Shown here: positions 31,550 through 43,340 of the stretch, piece by piece | Numbering within the stretch: the first letter of the stretch is position 1 | Layout of the letters: every line of letters starts with the position of its first letter | Source: Trebouxia sp. TZW2008 | Lineage: Eukaryota > Chlorophyta > Trebouxiophyceae > Trebouxiales > Trebouxiaceae | Length of the DNA: 64,000 nt | Direction of reading: 5' to 3' | Assembly: GCA_002118135.1 (NCBI GenBank) | Contig: BDIU01000157.1 | Span: 1-64,000, forward strand | Translations under genes and position numbers: made by a program | The notes under the pieces: generated by a model | What the model saw: the letters and a program-made list of their open reading frames with translations, nothing else | The model's database searches: none | What the model was told of the DNA's origin: nothing

Positions 31550-34369
31550 CTACAACTGTAGCGCTGCTGTCTTTTTCGGGTCGTACATCATGGCATGTTT
31601 GGGCACATGGTATCTGTAGTCTGGCGGCAAGTCTGGCAAACCCCTCAGGTACTCGTCAGCTTCCTCCTTCAGCACCTTCTGCAATGCTACCCTTGCCTTA
31701 GGGTGGTTTGAGGTGTTTCTGATGGCCATTTTGGCATTGCTGGCTGCTGCAGGGTCGCTGCACTTCAGCAGGGCCATCAAAGCTGAGCCAGCGGCTTCAA
31801 ACGTTTCCACCTGCACAACAAGCAGTATTGCATGGGCAAGAATAGGTGTGGAGAGAATTCGTTGCTCCTGGATGCCCCTGACAGCAGCACAAAAGCGTCC
31901 TGATCAGCATGTGAATGACAATGACACTGCTCATGGCTGCACTTTTGCAGACGACTTCACCCTGCTGCGCTAGATAAGAAGCTGCTGTCAAGCAAAGCTT
32001 GACCTCCCAAGCCTTGAGATCGAGCTGTAGGTGGTCAACATGCAGTGTCTGCGAAAAACAACAGACCTTGCGAGAGGTCTAAGAGACTTTGAGCACATTC
32101 TGAGGCCCACCTTTGCAAAGAGGAAGAACACCCATCTGGCTGTCCTCAACTTGATGCAGGCACAGACAACAAACATGTACCCTGTATTGGACCGCACAGA
32201 CACTGCATTGAGTAGGCAGACTACTTCACAGTCCAAAGCGGGCTGTTGTGGCAAGGCCCTTGAAAGACAGCAACATAGCAGCTGCCATCACAGATGCAAA
32301 GCGCCTTGCAGTCAGCATCACAGCACAGATGCAGCGCTGTACTTGAAATGCAGCGCACCTTGAAATTGGGCGAGACCGCAATGCTAGAAAGCGCAGCTGA
32401 AGCATAGCGCAAAGCCTCAATGGGCAGCTGTTCCACATCACACAGCCTGGCCAGCAATGGAAAGCCACTGGCTGCTTGCACTGCTGGCCTCATATCAGTG
32501 TGCTCACACATGTGCCTGTTATGCCACCTTCCACAAATGAGGGTGATACAGCAGTTGTTATTTCACATGCAGCGCACCTTGAAGTCAGGCGAGACCGCAA
32601 TGCTAGACAGCGCAGCAGAAGCATAGCGCACAGCCTCAATGGGCAGCTGATCCACATCACACAGCCTAGCCAGAATTGGAATGCCACTGGCTGCTTGCAC
32701 TGCCGGCCTCGCCTCTGTATGCTGACACATGTGGCTCAGGCAGGCTGCTGCTGCTGTGCACAGCTGCTGACGCCAGGCGTCTTGACCCGGCCAAGTCCTT
32801 ACCTGCAACGCCTTTGCAAGACAGATACCCTTATCAGATAAATCTGGATGAGCTGTCAATATCAAAGTATGTCTGCCACATGCCATTACCACTGTCAGTA
32901 CAGTGTTGTTGGGACTTTGCGGTGCCATAACTACAAGACACAGTCATTTGTGCTACCGCTGAAAACACACAGTTGCATGCCATCCAAGCTGCCATCGATG
33001 ATCATGATGCAAAATCAAGCAAAAGCAAACATGGATACTCTATGAAGTGCAGACCAAGCAGCAGCTGAGTTTATGGACCTGCATTCACAGACACAGGCAA
33101 ATTCAAAAATAGGTGCTGGGTGGGCAAAGCAATATGTCCTGTGCCTGCTGCAGGCTTCTCAGCATTGCATTCAACATGTCTCGCGCAAGAACCATACCTG
33201 CGTGACGTGTTCCACAATGGCTGAGGGCAGATGTGCTTCAAGCGCAGCAGCAACCCCCTTTTGCGTTCGATTCAAGTTGGCCAAACACTGCAAGGCAGCA
33301 AAAGCTGCACTGCTGTCTGGTCCAGGGGTTGACTGCTGCAGGGTGTGTACCAGTGCTGCTGATGCGTCAGCTGGACAGGCTAGCAGCGCTGCACAGCCAT
33401 CAATGCTGACACTGAAAGCCTGCAAAGTGAAACCAGTGCATTGTCATGGCTCTGCCTGTCAATCAGTTCCCTTGCAATGAACTCAAGCATGTCTTGCCTG
33501 TGCTCATGCCTTGCTAAGAGCTTTAAATCAAGCCTGAGTGCAAGTATTGCTTGTTGGTATCCCTAGATCTGGTCAAGAAAAGAACAAGTTTGAACTTGCC
33601 TCAAGGCACTGTGCTCCCTCAGCAGGGGTACTGTCAAGTACTCTGACTATCGCTGACAATGCATCTGTCTGCAAAATGTCCAGCCGGCCCTGAAACAGCT
33701 GAGACAAGCTTGCCAGCACTTGGCAAGACAGCTGGCGTGTTTCAGCGTCTGCCGCTGCTAGGAAAGGCGCCACACAGGGTACCACCTTGGCTTTGACAGC
33801 CTTTGTCTTGGTCTCCTGCAACAGAGCATCTAGTTGCAGCTCTGCATGAGCACACTGCTGATGTAAGTGCAGGTTTGCTGGTAGCTGAAGGAGGTTGAGA
33901 AAGCCTGGCAGCTTGTCACAGCAAGAGCTCACCTGACTACTGAGTAAGGTCAGTAACACTCCGAGGGCCTTAGCAACGCTGCTTGTTGGTAGGTTGGGCA
34001 GTGATAGAAATTCGACGAGCTTGGCCACCGCTCTTGGGCCATATGCAACTGCAATTTCATCAATCTGCACCCACAGAGAGCTGTATCAGGTGTGGCTCAC
34101 ACCTGCAGACCTTTCAGCGTGGAGAAGCAACAAGATGACAATACTAGACAGCAGAATGGATGCTAGAACAGCGAAAGGTAATGCGCAACGATACTGACGA
34201 AAGATAATGCGCAACGATGATGACGAAAGGTAACGCGCAAAGATGCTGACGAGTGAGCAACCTGCAAAGCAAAACTAGTAGATGGGTTCGGGTGTCGATC
34301 CTGCAAGAATTCAGAGGCCTGGTGACACGAGGCGTGATGTCCCGACACTAGCACATGGGCGGTCGCCAT
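31550..34369 (-). CDS. armadillo-repeat protein resembling RSPH14 (radial spoke)
   Basis: Six exons on the minus strand, 34369-34262, 34064-33933, 33815-33600, 33419-33198, 32802-32578 and 31810-31550, all join in phase 0 and give 387 residues, close to the roughly 350 of human RSPH14. The segment IDEIAVAYGPRAVAKLVEFL near the N-terminus matches the AIAYGCRALSKL region I remember of RSPH14, and helical pairs of armadillo type follow (for example YASAALSSIAVSPDFK). The C-terminus adds PPDYRYHVPKHAMMYDPKKT. The Chlamydomonas radial spoke protein RSP8 is an armadillo protein of the same class. The third exon ends at a GC donor (GCAAGT). The 117-bp intron 33816-33932 is a multiple of three without in-frame stop, so retention would insert 39 residues. 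RPB12 lies head to head. A non-ciliary armadillo protein cannot be excluded. Confidence 0.78.
32350..32515 (-). repeat. ghost copy of armadillo exon 32802-32578 (3' part)
   Basis: About 165 bp, including the donor, repeat 32570-32735 without gaps. By eye I count about 18 mismatches. On the minus strand the copy still reads YASAALSSIAVSPNFK followed by GTGCGC. It lies in the intron downstream of the exon. Confidence 0.93.
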
Positions 34370-34555
34370 CACAAAGATTCACTAGTCGCAGCTGTATGTT
34401 CAGAGACTTCTTTCTTGAATACAACGCTGTGCAACTTTGGACGTTCAAAACGGCCTTTTGACCTAAGTTTGACCTAACTGGTCAAATTGCACTGTGAAGG
34501 TTGTAGCAAGCGCTGCGTGCGATAGCGTTTGCTTCTCACAGACAGGTCAGACAAA
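34370..34555. promoter_or_regulatory. compact bidirectional promoter region of the armadillo gene and RPB12
   Basis: Only 186 bp separate the two divergent start codons, so both promoters and leaders must lie here or overlap the genes. A repeated tttgacctaa/gtttgacctaac element occurs at about 34456-34475. No TATA box is evident. Confidence 0.6.
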
Positions 34556-34720
34556 ATGAATGCAGGTACGTATGGCAATCCAAACGTAGCGTACATCTGC
34601 GGGGACTGTGGAACAGAGAACCAACTGAAGACCGGGGACGTGATCAGGTGTCGCGAGTGCGGCTACAGAATTCTCTACAAGAAGCGCACGAACAGAGTTG
34701 TACAGTTTGAAGCTCGATAG
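34556..34720 (+). CDS. RPB12: RNA polymerase subunit shared by Pol I, II and III (Rpb12/RPABC4)
   Basis: A single-exon frame of 54 residues, close to the 58 of human RPABC4. The zinc ribbon reads [10 protein letters not shown] then [16 protein letters not shown], giving two CxxC pairs, and the protein ends VVQFEAR like its relatives (VVFDAR). The subunit sits at the Rpb2/Rpb3 interface and is needed for polymerase assembly. The start Met is preceded by a purine-rich acaaa context. This is the only intronless gene in the window, and it diverges from the armadillo gene. Confidence 0.96.
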   Translation: MNAGTYGNPNVAYICGDCGTENQLKTGDVIRCRECGYRILYKKRTNRVVQFEAR

Positions 34721-35245
34721 CACAGGCTGCTAGTATTGCTGCACCCCTCTATTTGCCTTGCAATGAGCTGGGCTTCGTTTGAGACTGTGCTAGGAAAATG
34801 AAGTGCAGCAGTCATGTCAACAAGCTGAGTGAGTAATTTTCTGCACGGTGGCAAGTGCTCAGGTCCAGCGTTGTCAGACCGGGCAGTGCAGAAGATGCTG
34901 GTTGCCGACATAGAAATTTTCAGCTTGCTGCCACAATCTGACAGCATTCAGCGACAGGCTAGAAGTAGTCACATGGACATCATTGAAGTGGGCCGCAAAC
35001 TAGGCAGTGCTTTACAAATGAGGTGTTTCCTGCTCTTCAATGTGTTCACATGCTATTGCACGCCTTGTCTGATTTGAGTCAGCACTCAGGGCTGGTGATA
35101 TGCGCAGTGTAGGCGTAGCTATTCAACGTAACATTTTGTACATCAAGTTCTCATGTATATCAAGTATACAGCTGTTCATTCTTGAATCTTGATGCCTTGA
35201 ATTCTGTAACAATCGCAAAGCCTCCTCATGACCTTTGTTTTTTGC
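34721..35245. other. 3' region of RPB12 converging on the first cNMP-binding gene
   Basis: Noncoding sequence with no supported exon; it should contain both 3' UTRs. Confidence 0.5.
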
Positions 35246-38200
35246 TCAACTTGCTTTCAGCTGACATACAGTGTTGAATAAACCTCCTCTAGTCCCATTT
35301 GGGGTCCAAGGCTTATGATTTCTGTCTATGGGAGCCTCCTCCCTGAAACACCCTTTCCAAGGATATACAGGGTTGGTGATTCTTCTAAAGTGTTGTTGCT
35401 GCAGAACCTCATTCACAATAGATTTTTTGTACCTGCACCGAAGCCAGCTTGGATCATACCATATATGCAAGATCAACTTTATGCTCATGTGCAACAGCAG
35501 TCTTTGATACAGATCTCCTGCTCATTGTCTGTTACGCCTCATGCATCTGAAACACTTGATAGAATTGGCTTACCTCTGCCAACTTTTGCTGTCTTTGTAC
35601 TGCTCTCGCACATCCTTGTCATCAATGGCAGATAGCTGAGCTCGATCTATCAGGTGGTCCACAACTTCTTTTGGCATGCGCTTCATGAGGTCCCACCTGA
35701 AAATAATAAAGAAAAACAGCCCTTGAGCGACAATGCTTCTGCAAGAAAGCAGCAATGAGCTCACAGCTGCACTGAGCTTCTTGAGCATCTGAAATGGCAC
35801 ACTGAGCTCAGCTGATAGACAAAGGTCTGGTCTCACCTCAGTTCAGCGCAATAGCCTACAACTTACTTAAGGATTTGGTTGTCAAGGATTTGCTGATGTT
35901 GGACAGTGTCACAGTGCAAGTGTATGCAGTCTTGGAGCAAGGCTATTATGAGGCTTGCTTGACTGCCACAGTGAAAAGGCTCAGCAGCATTGCAGACAAG
36001 CATTGCAGCAGCAGCTTGTCTGCTGTACACCGCCTTACACTGCACTGCAATATAATGCAGCGACATGAAGTCAAGGCCATGCAGCACTCACTTGCTGATG
36101 ACCAAGACTGTGGTGGTCACATTGGACGCCACAGCTGTTGTGGGGGCGATTGGTGACTTGGTGATGGACACCTCCCCAAAGAACTCAGCTCTGTTGAGGG
36201 AGTCCACCTGCATTTGAGCAGTCAATATATGTTGCCCCATCACCCAAGTGCAGCATGTATCAGCCCTGTGCAACTAGATTGGCGTGCTTGGCAGTGCCAC
36301 TCCTTGAGCATGTCAATTTAACCTTGCCAACTTCACTGGACTCGTCCGTATCTGGCATTCACAAGTGCACCAAATCTGACCAGGCGTTCACCAAGCAAGG
36401 AGGGCATCATCAGCGCTGAACACTTTCCTCTGTGCTCTCTGCTAGCAGGCATTGCTGTGCAGTTCTTACTTCCAAGAACAGTCAGTTTTCAACCTCATGA
36501 CTGTGCAACTATGGCATGCTGGTCTCTGCAACTCTTGAGCAGGCAAAATGAATCTAGTATCTCATAGCACTTGTCTAAAAATTGCAATCAAACAGCGCGC
36601 CACGCTGTGCAAAAGACCTTCTGAACAGAAAGCCTCCACCTATTTTCTGCGCTGTCTGCTGCACAAGACCACCAGCAAGCAGTACTGAGCAGTTCTCACC
36701 TCCAAGAAGAGTCGGTTTCCAACCTCATGACTGCCAGTGTAGCTCATCTGCTGCATAACATTCTGAGTCAGCGTGGCATGGCTTGACAGCTGGTTGTTGA
36801 TGGGCCCTGGAGAGGCGCTTCGCTCTGGCACATCATCAAAACTGAATGTGGTCTGACGCACAGGCGCCTCCTGCTGCACATCCCTCTTGTCTGCTACATG
36901 AGCACTGCTAGACTTTCCAGCACTCCCTCTTTTGTCAAGAGCTGCATGCGCACTGCCAGACTGTGCAGCCCTGCCTGCTCTGTCAACAGCTGCATGTGCA
37001 TTGCCAAACTTGCCAGCACTTCCTGCGTTGTCAACAGCTGCATTGACTGAGCTTCTAGCATGGCCAGACTTGCCAGCCCTCCCTGCTTTGCCAACAGCTG
37101 CATCTGCTGAGCCCCTCTCCTTGCTCTTGAGCGCTGCACACGGCTTTTGCACCCCTTTGACAGGAGAAAGTGGGCGACTGTTTTTGCTTTGTGAAGCTGA
37201 ACTGGGGGTTCCTCTATCTGCAGCTGATCGGCTTGGGGGACGGCTGTTGCCTTTGCCTCCTGTCAGGCTTTTGATGACGTCCAAACTGAGCTTGTGGTAG
37301 CTTGGTGGCGAGGTGTTGCCCTTCCTGAAGCCTGCAGCCAATGACAAGTCTTTAGTTGACGTCTGCCGGCACTTGAGCTGTGCTTCAAGCTGAAGCATCT
37401 GCGCATGACAAACTTGGACTTTGCCAGTTGCTCATTTTGCTGGTTTCAATGGAGTGCCTGCTTTCATGCGCACATGTGTACATCAAGAGCACATTGAAAG
37501 AGGCTGTAACGAGACTTCAAGCATGTGCTGAACATGCCTCTGCTCAGCACTCGAAGTGCTTCCAAAATACAGGTGCCTCCAGACTTGCAGAAGAAAGAAT
37601 GATGCCTTGACGCAAACGAGTAAGATTTGACCTGAAGGGGCAGTTGGGGCTGTCTGATCTGCTTTGACTTTGCCCTGGGCCTTGGCATCTGGACCGGACT
37701 TGCTGCCTGAGATGTGAAAGGTGGGGCTAGCACGGCGTGCAGGAGGTTTCTGGTCGATGAGCCACTCTGGGACAGAGGATGCACGACCTGATAGCCGTGT
37801 CTTGCGGTCCATTTCAAGCTCGCGCACCATCTGTGCAAGACAGCAGTGCTAATGTACACAAAGTACAAAGCAGCACAGACTGAGATTCGCATACGATGCA
37901 GAACAGCATGACTTGTATAAGCAATGTTTTATGCAACAGCAAGGGTGTCAGAGCAAAAGAAACCGGCAGAATGAAGATCAGCAGCTAACAAAGTGCTGAG
38001 CAAGAGAGCACATGTTCTAAAAACACAGGCTGTCCTCTGCAGCAATGCAAATTTTCTCTGCAACTATATGCTGGCTTGCCATGGCCTGTGTGTTACGCTT
38101 GGTGGATTCAAGCTGGCGACAGACAAGGTTGACACTGCTATTGCCTGACAGCCCTTATGCTGTTGCATCGAGTGAAGTATGCTGGACACAATTCAAGGGC

Positions 38201-40216
38201 AGACCTTGACATTGCCAGTCTGCACAATGAAGACATCCTCCACCTCTTGACCTTGATAGTAGATGACCCCCTTGGGCGGGAACGCCTTCTCTGTCAGCAC
38301 GTGAGCCAAACTTTCCACAGTATTGACCGCCAAGCCCTTAAACTCAGGTATCTGAATTGCAGAATTGTTCTTAAGGTCTATAAATTGACATATGAGCTGT
38401 AAAGCTCAAGCAAATGCATGCACGGGCAACTTTGTTGTCACCAAGCTTGTGACAACTTCCTGCATGCTTTGGCATGACTGCCTACAGCATATGCTGATCA
38501 GGATATCTGAACCATGAGCACAATCAGGGCTTTGCGTGTTGACTTTGCCGGCGATCTTGCTGATCTGTCTGCAATGCACTGCTCAGCCCTGTGCACATGC
38601 TGAACCTTGATGTACCTCCATCACCAATGCGCACATGGTGTTTTGGGGAATGTCACAACCAGCCTGGCAACCTTTTGAAGGAAAACGCTACATGTTTGAG
38701 CAATTTTACTTCAGTAGCATGATTTCATTCCAGTCTGTATGTGAGCTACTGTTGCACAGCTCACACGCTCATGAGTCAGGATGTTACACTGCAAAACTCA
38801 TGAGGTCTAGTCTGTTGGTGCACCTGGTTTAGTGCACGCAAAAACATTTGCCAATGCACAACATACCTGCTGCAGGACCTCCATCTTGATTTGGTGGGTG
38901 CCCTGCTGCAAGGGACGAAGGATGCGCTGGAAGTCCTTGATGTTGACAGTGAACAGTTCAGTCACTTGGGTGCAGCGGCAGGTGGCTCGCCGCTGCCCAT
39001 GCCCCTGCAGCCAAGCCACCCATGACCATTGCAATGACAGCAATGATCGTGTATATGATATGAATCATGACAACAATAACGCTGACAACTATGCCAATGG
39101 CAGTGATGATGGTGGTCATAAGTGTACAACAAAAGATACTCATAACAAGGACAAATGAAGCAGCTGTATACTCCAGCACAGGTGCTAGGTATGCGTGGCT
39201 ATGCCGCTTCAGCCAAGACATGCATCACACATAGCCATGACTCTGACAGCAGCATGTCTGGGAGACCAACATCAAACCATGCGATGATGACAGCAGGACA
39301 GGGCGGTCTACGTGAAGAACATGTCTCACCTGCATCAGAGCTAACTCACCAAAAGATGCTCCAGACAGCAGGTGAGCCACAGTCTTCTCCTGCAGGGCAT
39401 TCGCGGCCTCAGAATCACCTAAAGTCGTTGCAGCAAATGCTTGGCTTGCGAGGCAGCGCCTTGTGGCGTCAGAACCAGGTACACTTGTTGTGCGCATGCT
39501 TGCTGGTGAGAATGCGCCAACCATGGTGCAAGACTGGATTTCTTCCAACTCTACGGTGATGCCTCACAGGCATCATTGAAAACGTTACATATGCTTGACT
39601 GTTTTAAATGTATTTGCTCAAGAAATGCACCTGTCCAAGTTTGTCCTCCTCAGCAACCAGCACATCAATTGCGCCGCTCAGAATGATGTAGAATTGGTCA
39701 CCATAATCGCCTTGCTTGAATATGATGTCGCCTGGCAGGAAGGAGGCAAACCCCATGTACTGCAGTCAACACAACAGACTCTGCATCAGAGGTGTTTCTG
39801 AAATGCTGCTTCAATCAAGAGACCATTGCACATCACAGTCATACTCACTGTGCAGAGTTCCAGCCGGGCTGTTCTTGGCAAGTCAATACCATATTTTGTC
39901 CACCGTGTCAGAGCGTGTTCAATTTCCTCAACATCATCCATGGAGCGCTGATGTGGCCTGCGGCCGAGACACAGGTTTGCTAAGTGTTTATCCTGGAGCT
40001 TATAGCGCGCTCAGTATCGCTGTCAGGTGTCCAAGCTTACGGTGTTCGAAGCATGTCTTCCAGCGTGCGGCCCATACGGTCTTCGAGCCGCACAGGCATT
40101 TGCATAGCAGTGTCATTGGCTAGACTCTCTAGCCGTGTGACAGAAGCTACCTTTGGCAAGGTGGTGACAGTTCTTTGCAAAATGGAAGCAGGTTTTTGAG
40201 AAGATTGCGTTTCCAT
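35246..40216 (-). CDS. double cyclic-nucleotide-binding-domain protein, copy 1
   Basis: Eleven minus-strand exons join in consistent phase: 40216-40041, 39957-39849, 39759-39631, 39389-39330, 39004-38867, 38351-38205, 37830-37632, 37331-36700, 36207-36092, 35696-35574 and 35432-35246, giving 671 residues. The first cNMP domain runs from MGFASFLPGDIIFKQGD to its phosphate-binding cassette FGELALMQGHGQRRAT, which keeps the Glu and Arg. A second domain starts at KGLAVNTVESLAHVL and has GVIYYQGQEVEDVFIVQTG. It is then split by about 275 mostly disordered residues before AEFFGEVSITKSPIAPTTA, where the cassette arginine is missing. The end is helical (WDLMKRMPKEVVDHLIDRA) with a Trp-rich tail. There is no kinase, channel or GEF domain. 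PKA regulatory subunits also carry two such domains, but the inhibitor sequence is absent. It is a tandem paralogue of the gene at 40899-47426. Confidence 0.88.
36885..37115 (-). repeat. coding minisatellite in cNMP-binding copy 1
   Basis: Within exon 37331-36700 about four units of 16-18 residues follow a pattern like AAVDNAGSAGKFGNAH, AAVDRAGRAAQSGSAH and AALDKRGSAGKSSSAH. The frame is kept, so the repeat expands the disordered insertion in the second cNMP domain. Confidence 0.88.
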
Positions 40217-40898
40217 CGCCACCAAAAGTCAGCACTAGGGACGTCTGTGGTATCAACAGCCTAACCTCACGCCAGCTGTGCACAGCCACGCTTCATTTTG
40301 CGCACAGACTGTTCCAGGAACCGCGTCAAGCACAGCCAAAACAAATGTGCAGCAGCAGGCAATTCAAGCGAGTGCATGCAGCAAAGCAGAATATTAAATC
40401 GGGGCTGTAATAATTACATTTGCTCTTTGCACATAATGAGTCACATTCACCACGGCAGACGTTGAACATTCCTTCATGAGTCAGTACCCCGTGATCAGCA
40501 GACAATTTGGCAACTAGATGCAATCATTTAATTGCTCAAAGCATAACTGCACTGTCTATGTGCCAGACATGCAAGGTCAACATCGCGCATGATCGCAGCA
40601 TGTTGACCAAGACAGTGTCAGGACACATTAAATATTGCAAACAGCTCATTGCAAAATACAGCAAAACCTGCAGATAGGGCAAAAGGAGGATGTCAAACGT
40701 CATCACCCTTTTCATATGATGCGCAAACAGCATCAACTGTACTTGTGCAATTGCACTAGAAAATTTGCGGCATAGTGATCTCCCCCCGTGTGAACTAAAT
40801 GATCAGTCAGCATTATTGCCATTGACTGCCCCCTCACTGTGTTGGCAAACAGAGTGATTGGCGACCTTTGCAACACTCGATCTGCGCTGTAAAGCAGA
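40217..40898. other. spacer between the two cNMP-binding paralogues
   Basis: 682 bp with no supported coding sequence. It must contain the 3' UTR of the upstream paralogue and the promoter of copy 1. Nothing else was recognised. Confidence 0.5.
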
Positions 40899-43299
40899 TT
40901 AGCAGCATGTTGCTGGTCGATTGTTTGGCAAGCCCGTAGGTCGCCACATTGCCTGTTTATGATTTTGGCATGGGGTGCTAGCACGAAAAGGCCCTTGCCA
41001 TATGTACATGGGATTATTGTCCTTGTGGACCTGCTGTTGCTTGACAATGTCCTTCACCAAGACCTTCTTGAACCTGCAACATAGTTGACACTCAGTATGA
41101 AAGCCTGATGAGCACTGCTGTGGCTGGAATGCAGTGATCATCTGATCAGGGCAGTTGCAGAAAGACGCTGATGTGCCAAGACTACACAGTGACAACTGGA
41201 CATTGGCAGCACGTCATGAGCTTGATGTGCTGATGCATGCTGTGGCATTGCTCCATGATCATCAGCAACAAGGCAGTGCTCTGCTGATGCCATGCAGGCC
41301 TGTAGCATTGTATGCTTCAGCCAAGCGCTGTATGCTTTCACGCTGTGTTACGCACAAGCCACATGCAGTTCAGTGCCTCCACGCCTGCTGCATGCATTTT
41401 GAGCTTTGCTGCCATGTCTCATGCATGCCACATGCTCTGCATGTACTGCAAGGCTGCACCAGCGACAGCAGCAAGTTTGCAGACTCAAATAGCTTGAACA
41501 GCAAATTGAAAGACATACCTGAGCCACTCTTGGCAGGCTTTGTATTGGGACCTGACAGCATTGTCATTAATCACGCTGGCCCTTGCTCTCTCAGCCAGGA
41601 AGTCTATCAGATCCTTGGGTACTCTTTTCACCAAGTCCCACCTGCTCAGCAGTGGCAACGTCTCAACCTCGCCAAATTGCTTATGCAGCTTTAAGCATGA
41701 ACGGCAGGAGGCGGCAGGGCACAGGGCACAGGTGGCATTTTGGGGGGGACGGGCGGGGATATGTGGGCAGATTGAAAGCAGTGGTGGGGGAAAAGGCAGG
41801 GGGGCAGAAATTTGGAGCGCAAATGCATTGACTGCTTGATGCTGGTGGGCATGTCCAGCATTTCAAATGTCAGATCCCTATGTTTGGCACTGATGTTACT
41901 GGGCATTTGCACTTTGCAATGAACTCTGCCGTCGAAGTCTTGCTGACTGCTGACTTACTTGCTGATGGCCCACAAAGTGGTTGTCATGGAAGCAGTGACA
42001 GCAGTGGTCTGGGCAATTGGGCACTTCAGCACAGACACATCTCCAAAGAAGTCTGCCTTGCTGAGGTAGTCTATCTGCAGCATGCGCAGGAGCGTCTTCA
42101 TGCAGAGGTGCAAGGCTGTCATCATGTAGCGCAGCAAGAGTGTCATCAGTCACTAATAATGCTGACTGCTGATTGGAAACGCTGATTTGAGATCACTAAT
42201 GGTCAGTGAGCACAGTATCAACATGTTCTTGGGGCTTGCTAGGTGTGTGAGCTGCAATACAGGATGATGACATGCCTGTCAGGCTGTTGTCATGCTGGGC
42301 TTGGTATCTCAATGCTGTGCACAGCTAGCTAGGCAGCCAAGTTTGCACTTCAGCACAAGGAGCAATGACGGTACTCAGGTGACTCTGTATGTAATCATAT
42401 AGTGTGTTGCTGTCAGCACCTGGATATCATGACTATGATGATTGTTGTTTGAATTTGATGCTGTTGTCATCATAATCATGACTAGTGACAATTGTCATGA
42501 TCATAGTCATAATCATCATGGACGCTGTCATGACACTCTCATCCTCAGCATCATCTGCCTTGTCACCCCTATTGTCATCAATACAATACAGAAGGTGTAG
42601 CAGACCTCAAGGAAGAGATGCTGCTTGGCCTCCACATTCCGGTTGTAGTCCATGCCCTGCATGATCTGCACGTCCAGGGAGCGCTCACTCAACAGCAGAC
42701 TGCGCTCAGTGATGCCTCCCTCTGCTCCCTGTGGCACCTGCAACCAAGCGTGGTGAAGACGATGTAGTTCACCAGCACAGCAAAGTGCCAAGAAGTAAAG
42801 CAGCGGTCAAAGTGCTTGCACACAGCATTGCAACTCCTGTGTCACTGTTTGAAGAAGGCCAAGTGCAAAAGCATGCACAATGCGTCGCAACTCCTGCTTC
42901 GTTCTGTCAGCACAGCAGAAGGTCAAGGCTTGCACAGGAGACTGTGCTCAGTGGCCTTCTCTGCACCTGCAACCATGCATTGCAACCCCCTGCTTTACTC
43001 TGTCTCACAGCAAAGTATCAAAGCTCGCTTGAAGCATTGCATTGCATTGCATCTGTCAGTCTGCTGACACAGCAGAGCGCCAGAGTTTGCATAAGCAATG
43101 GAGCTCATGATTTTGCTCAAACATGCAACAATGCATACCTTTCCCTCAGCATTGATGCAAACAGCACGATGCCTGCTTCATTCTGGATCAGATAGCAATA
43201 GCTGGTGAGTTGCTGACACAGCGTGAGCAAGAGCAGCAGCAGCAGCAAAGGTTGTGACTACAGCAGAAGACACAGAGAAAACAGAAAATGGAATGCAGT

Positions 43300-43340
<41 letters not shown>

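Noticed and set aside
42440..42525. Inverted-repeat hairpin of atgatcat-like sequence
   Set aside because: The region is a run of imperfect CAT/ATG triplets that gives many chance palindromes; no conserved stem was evident.
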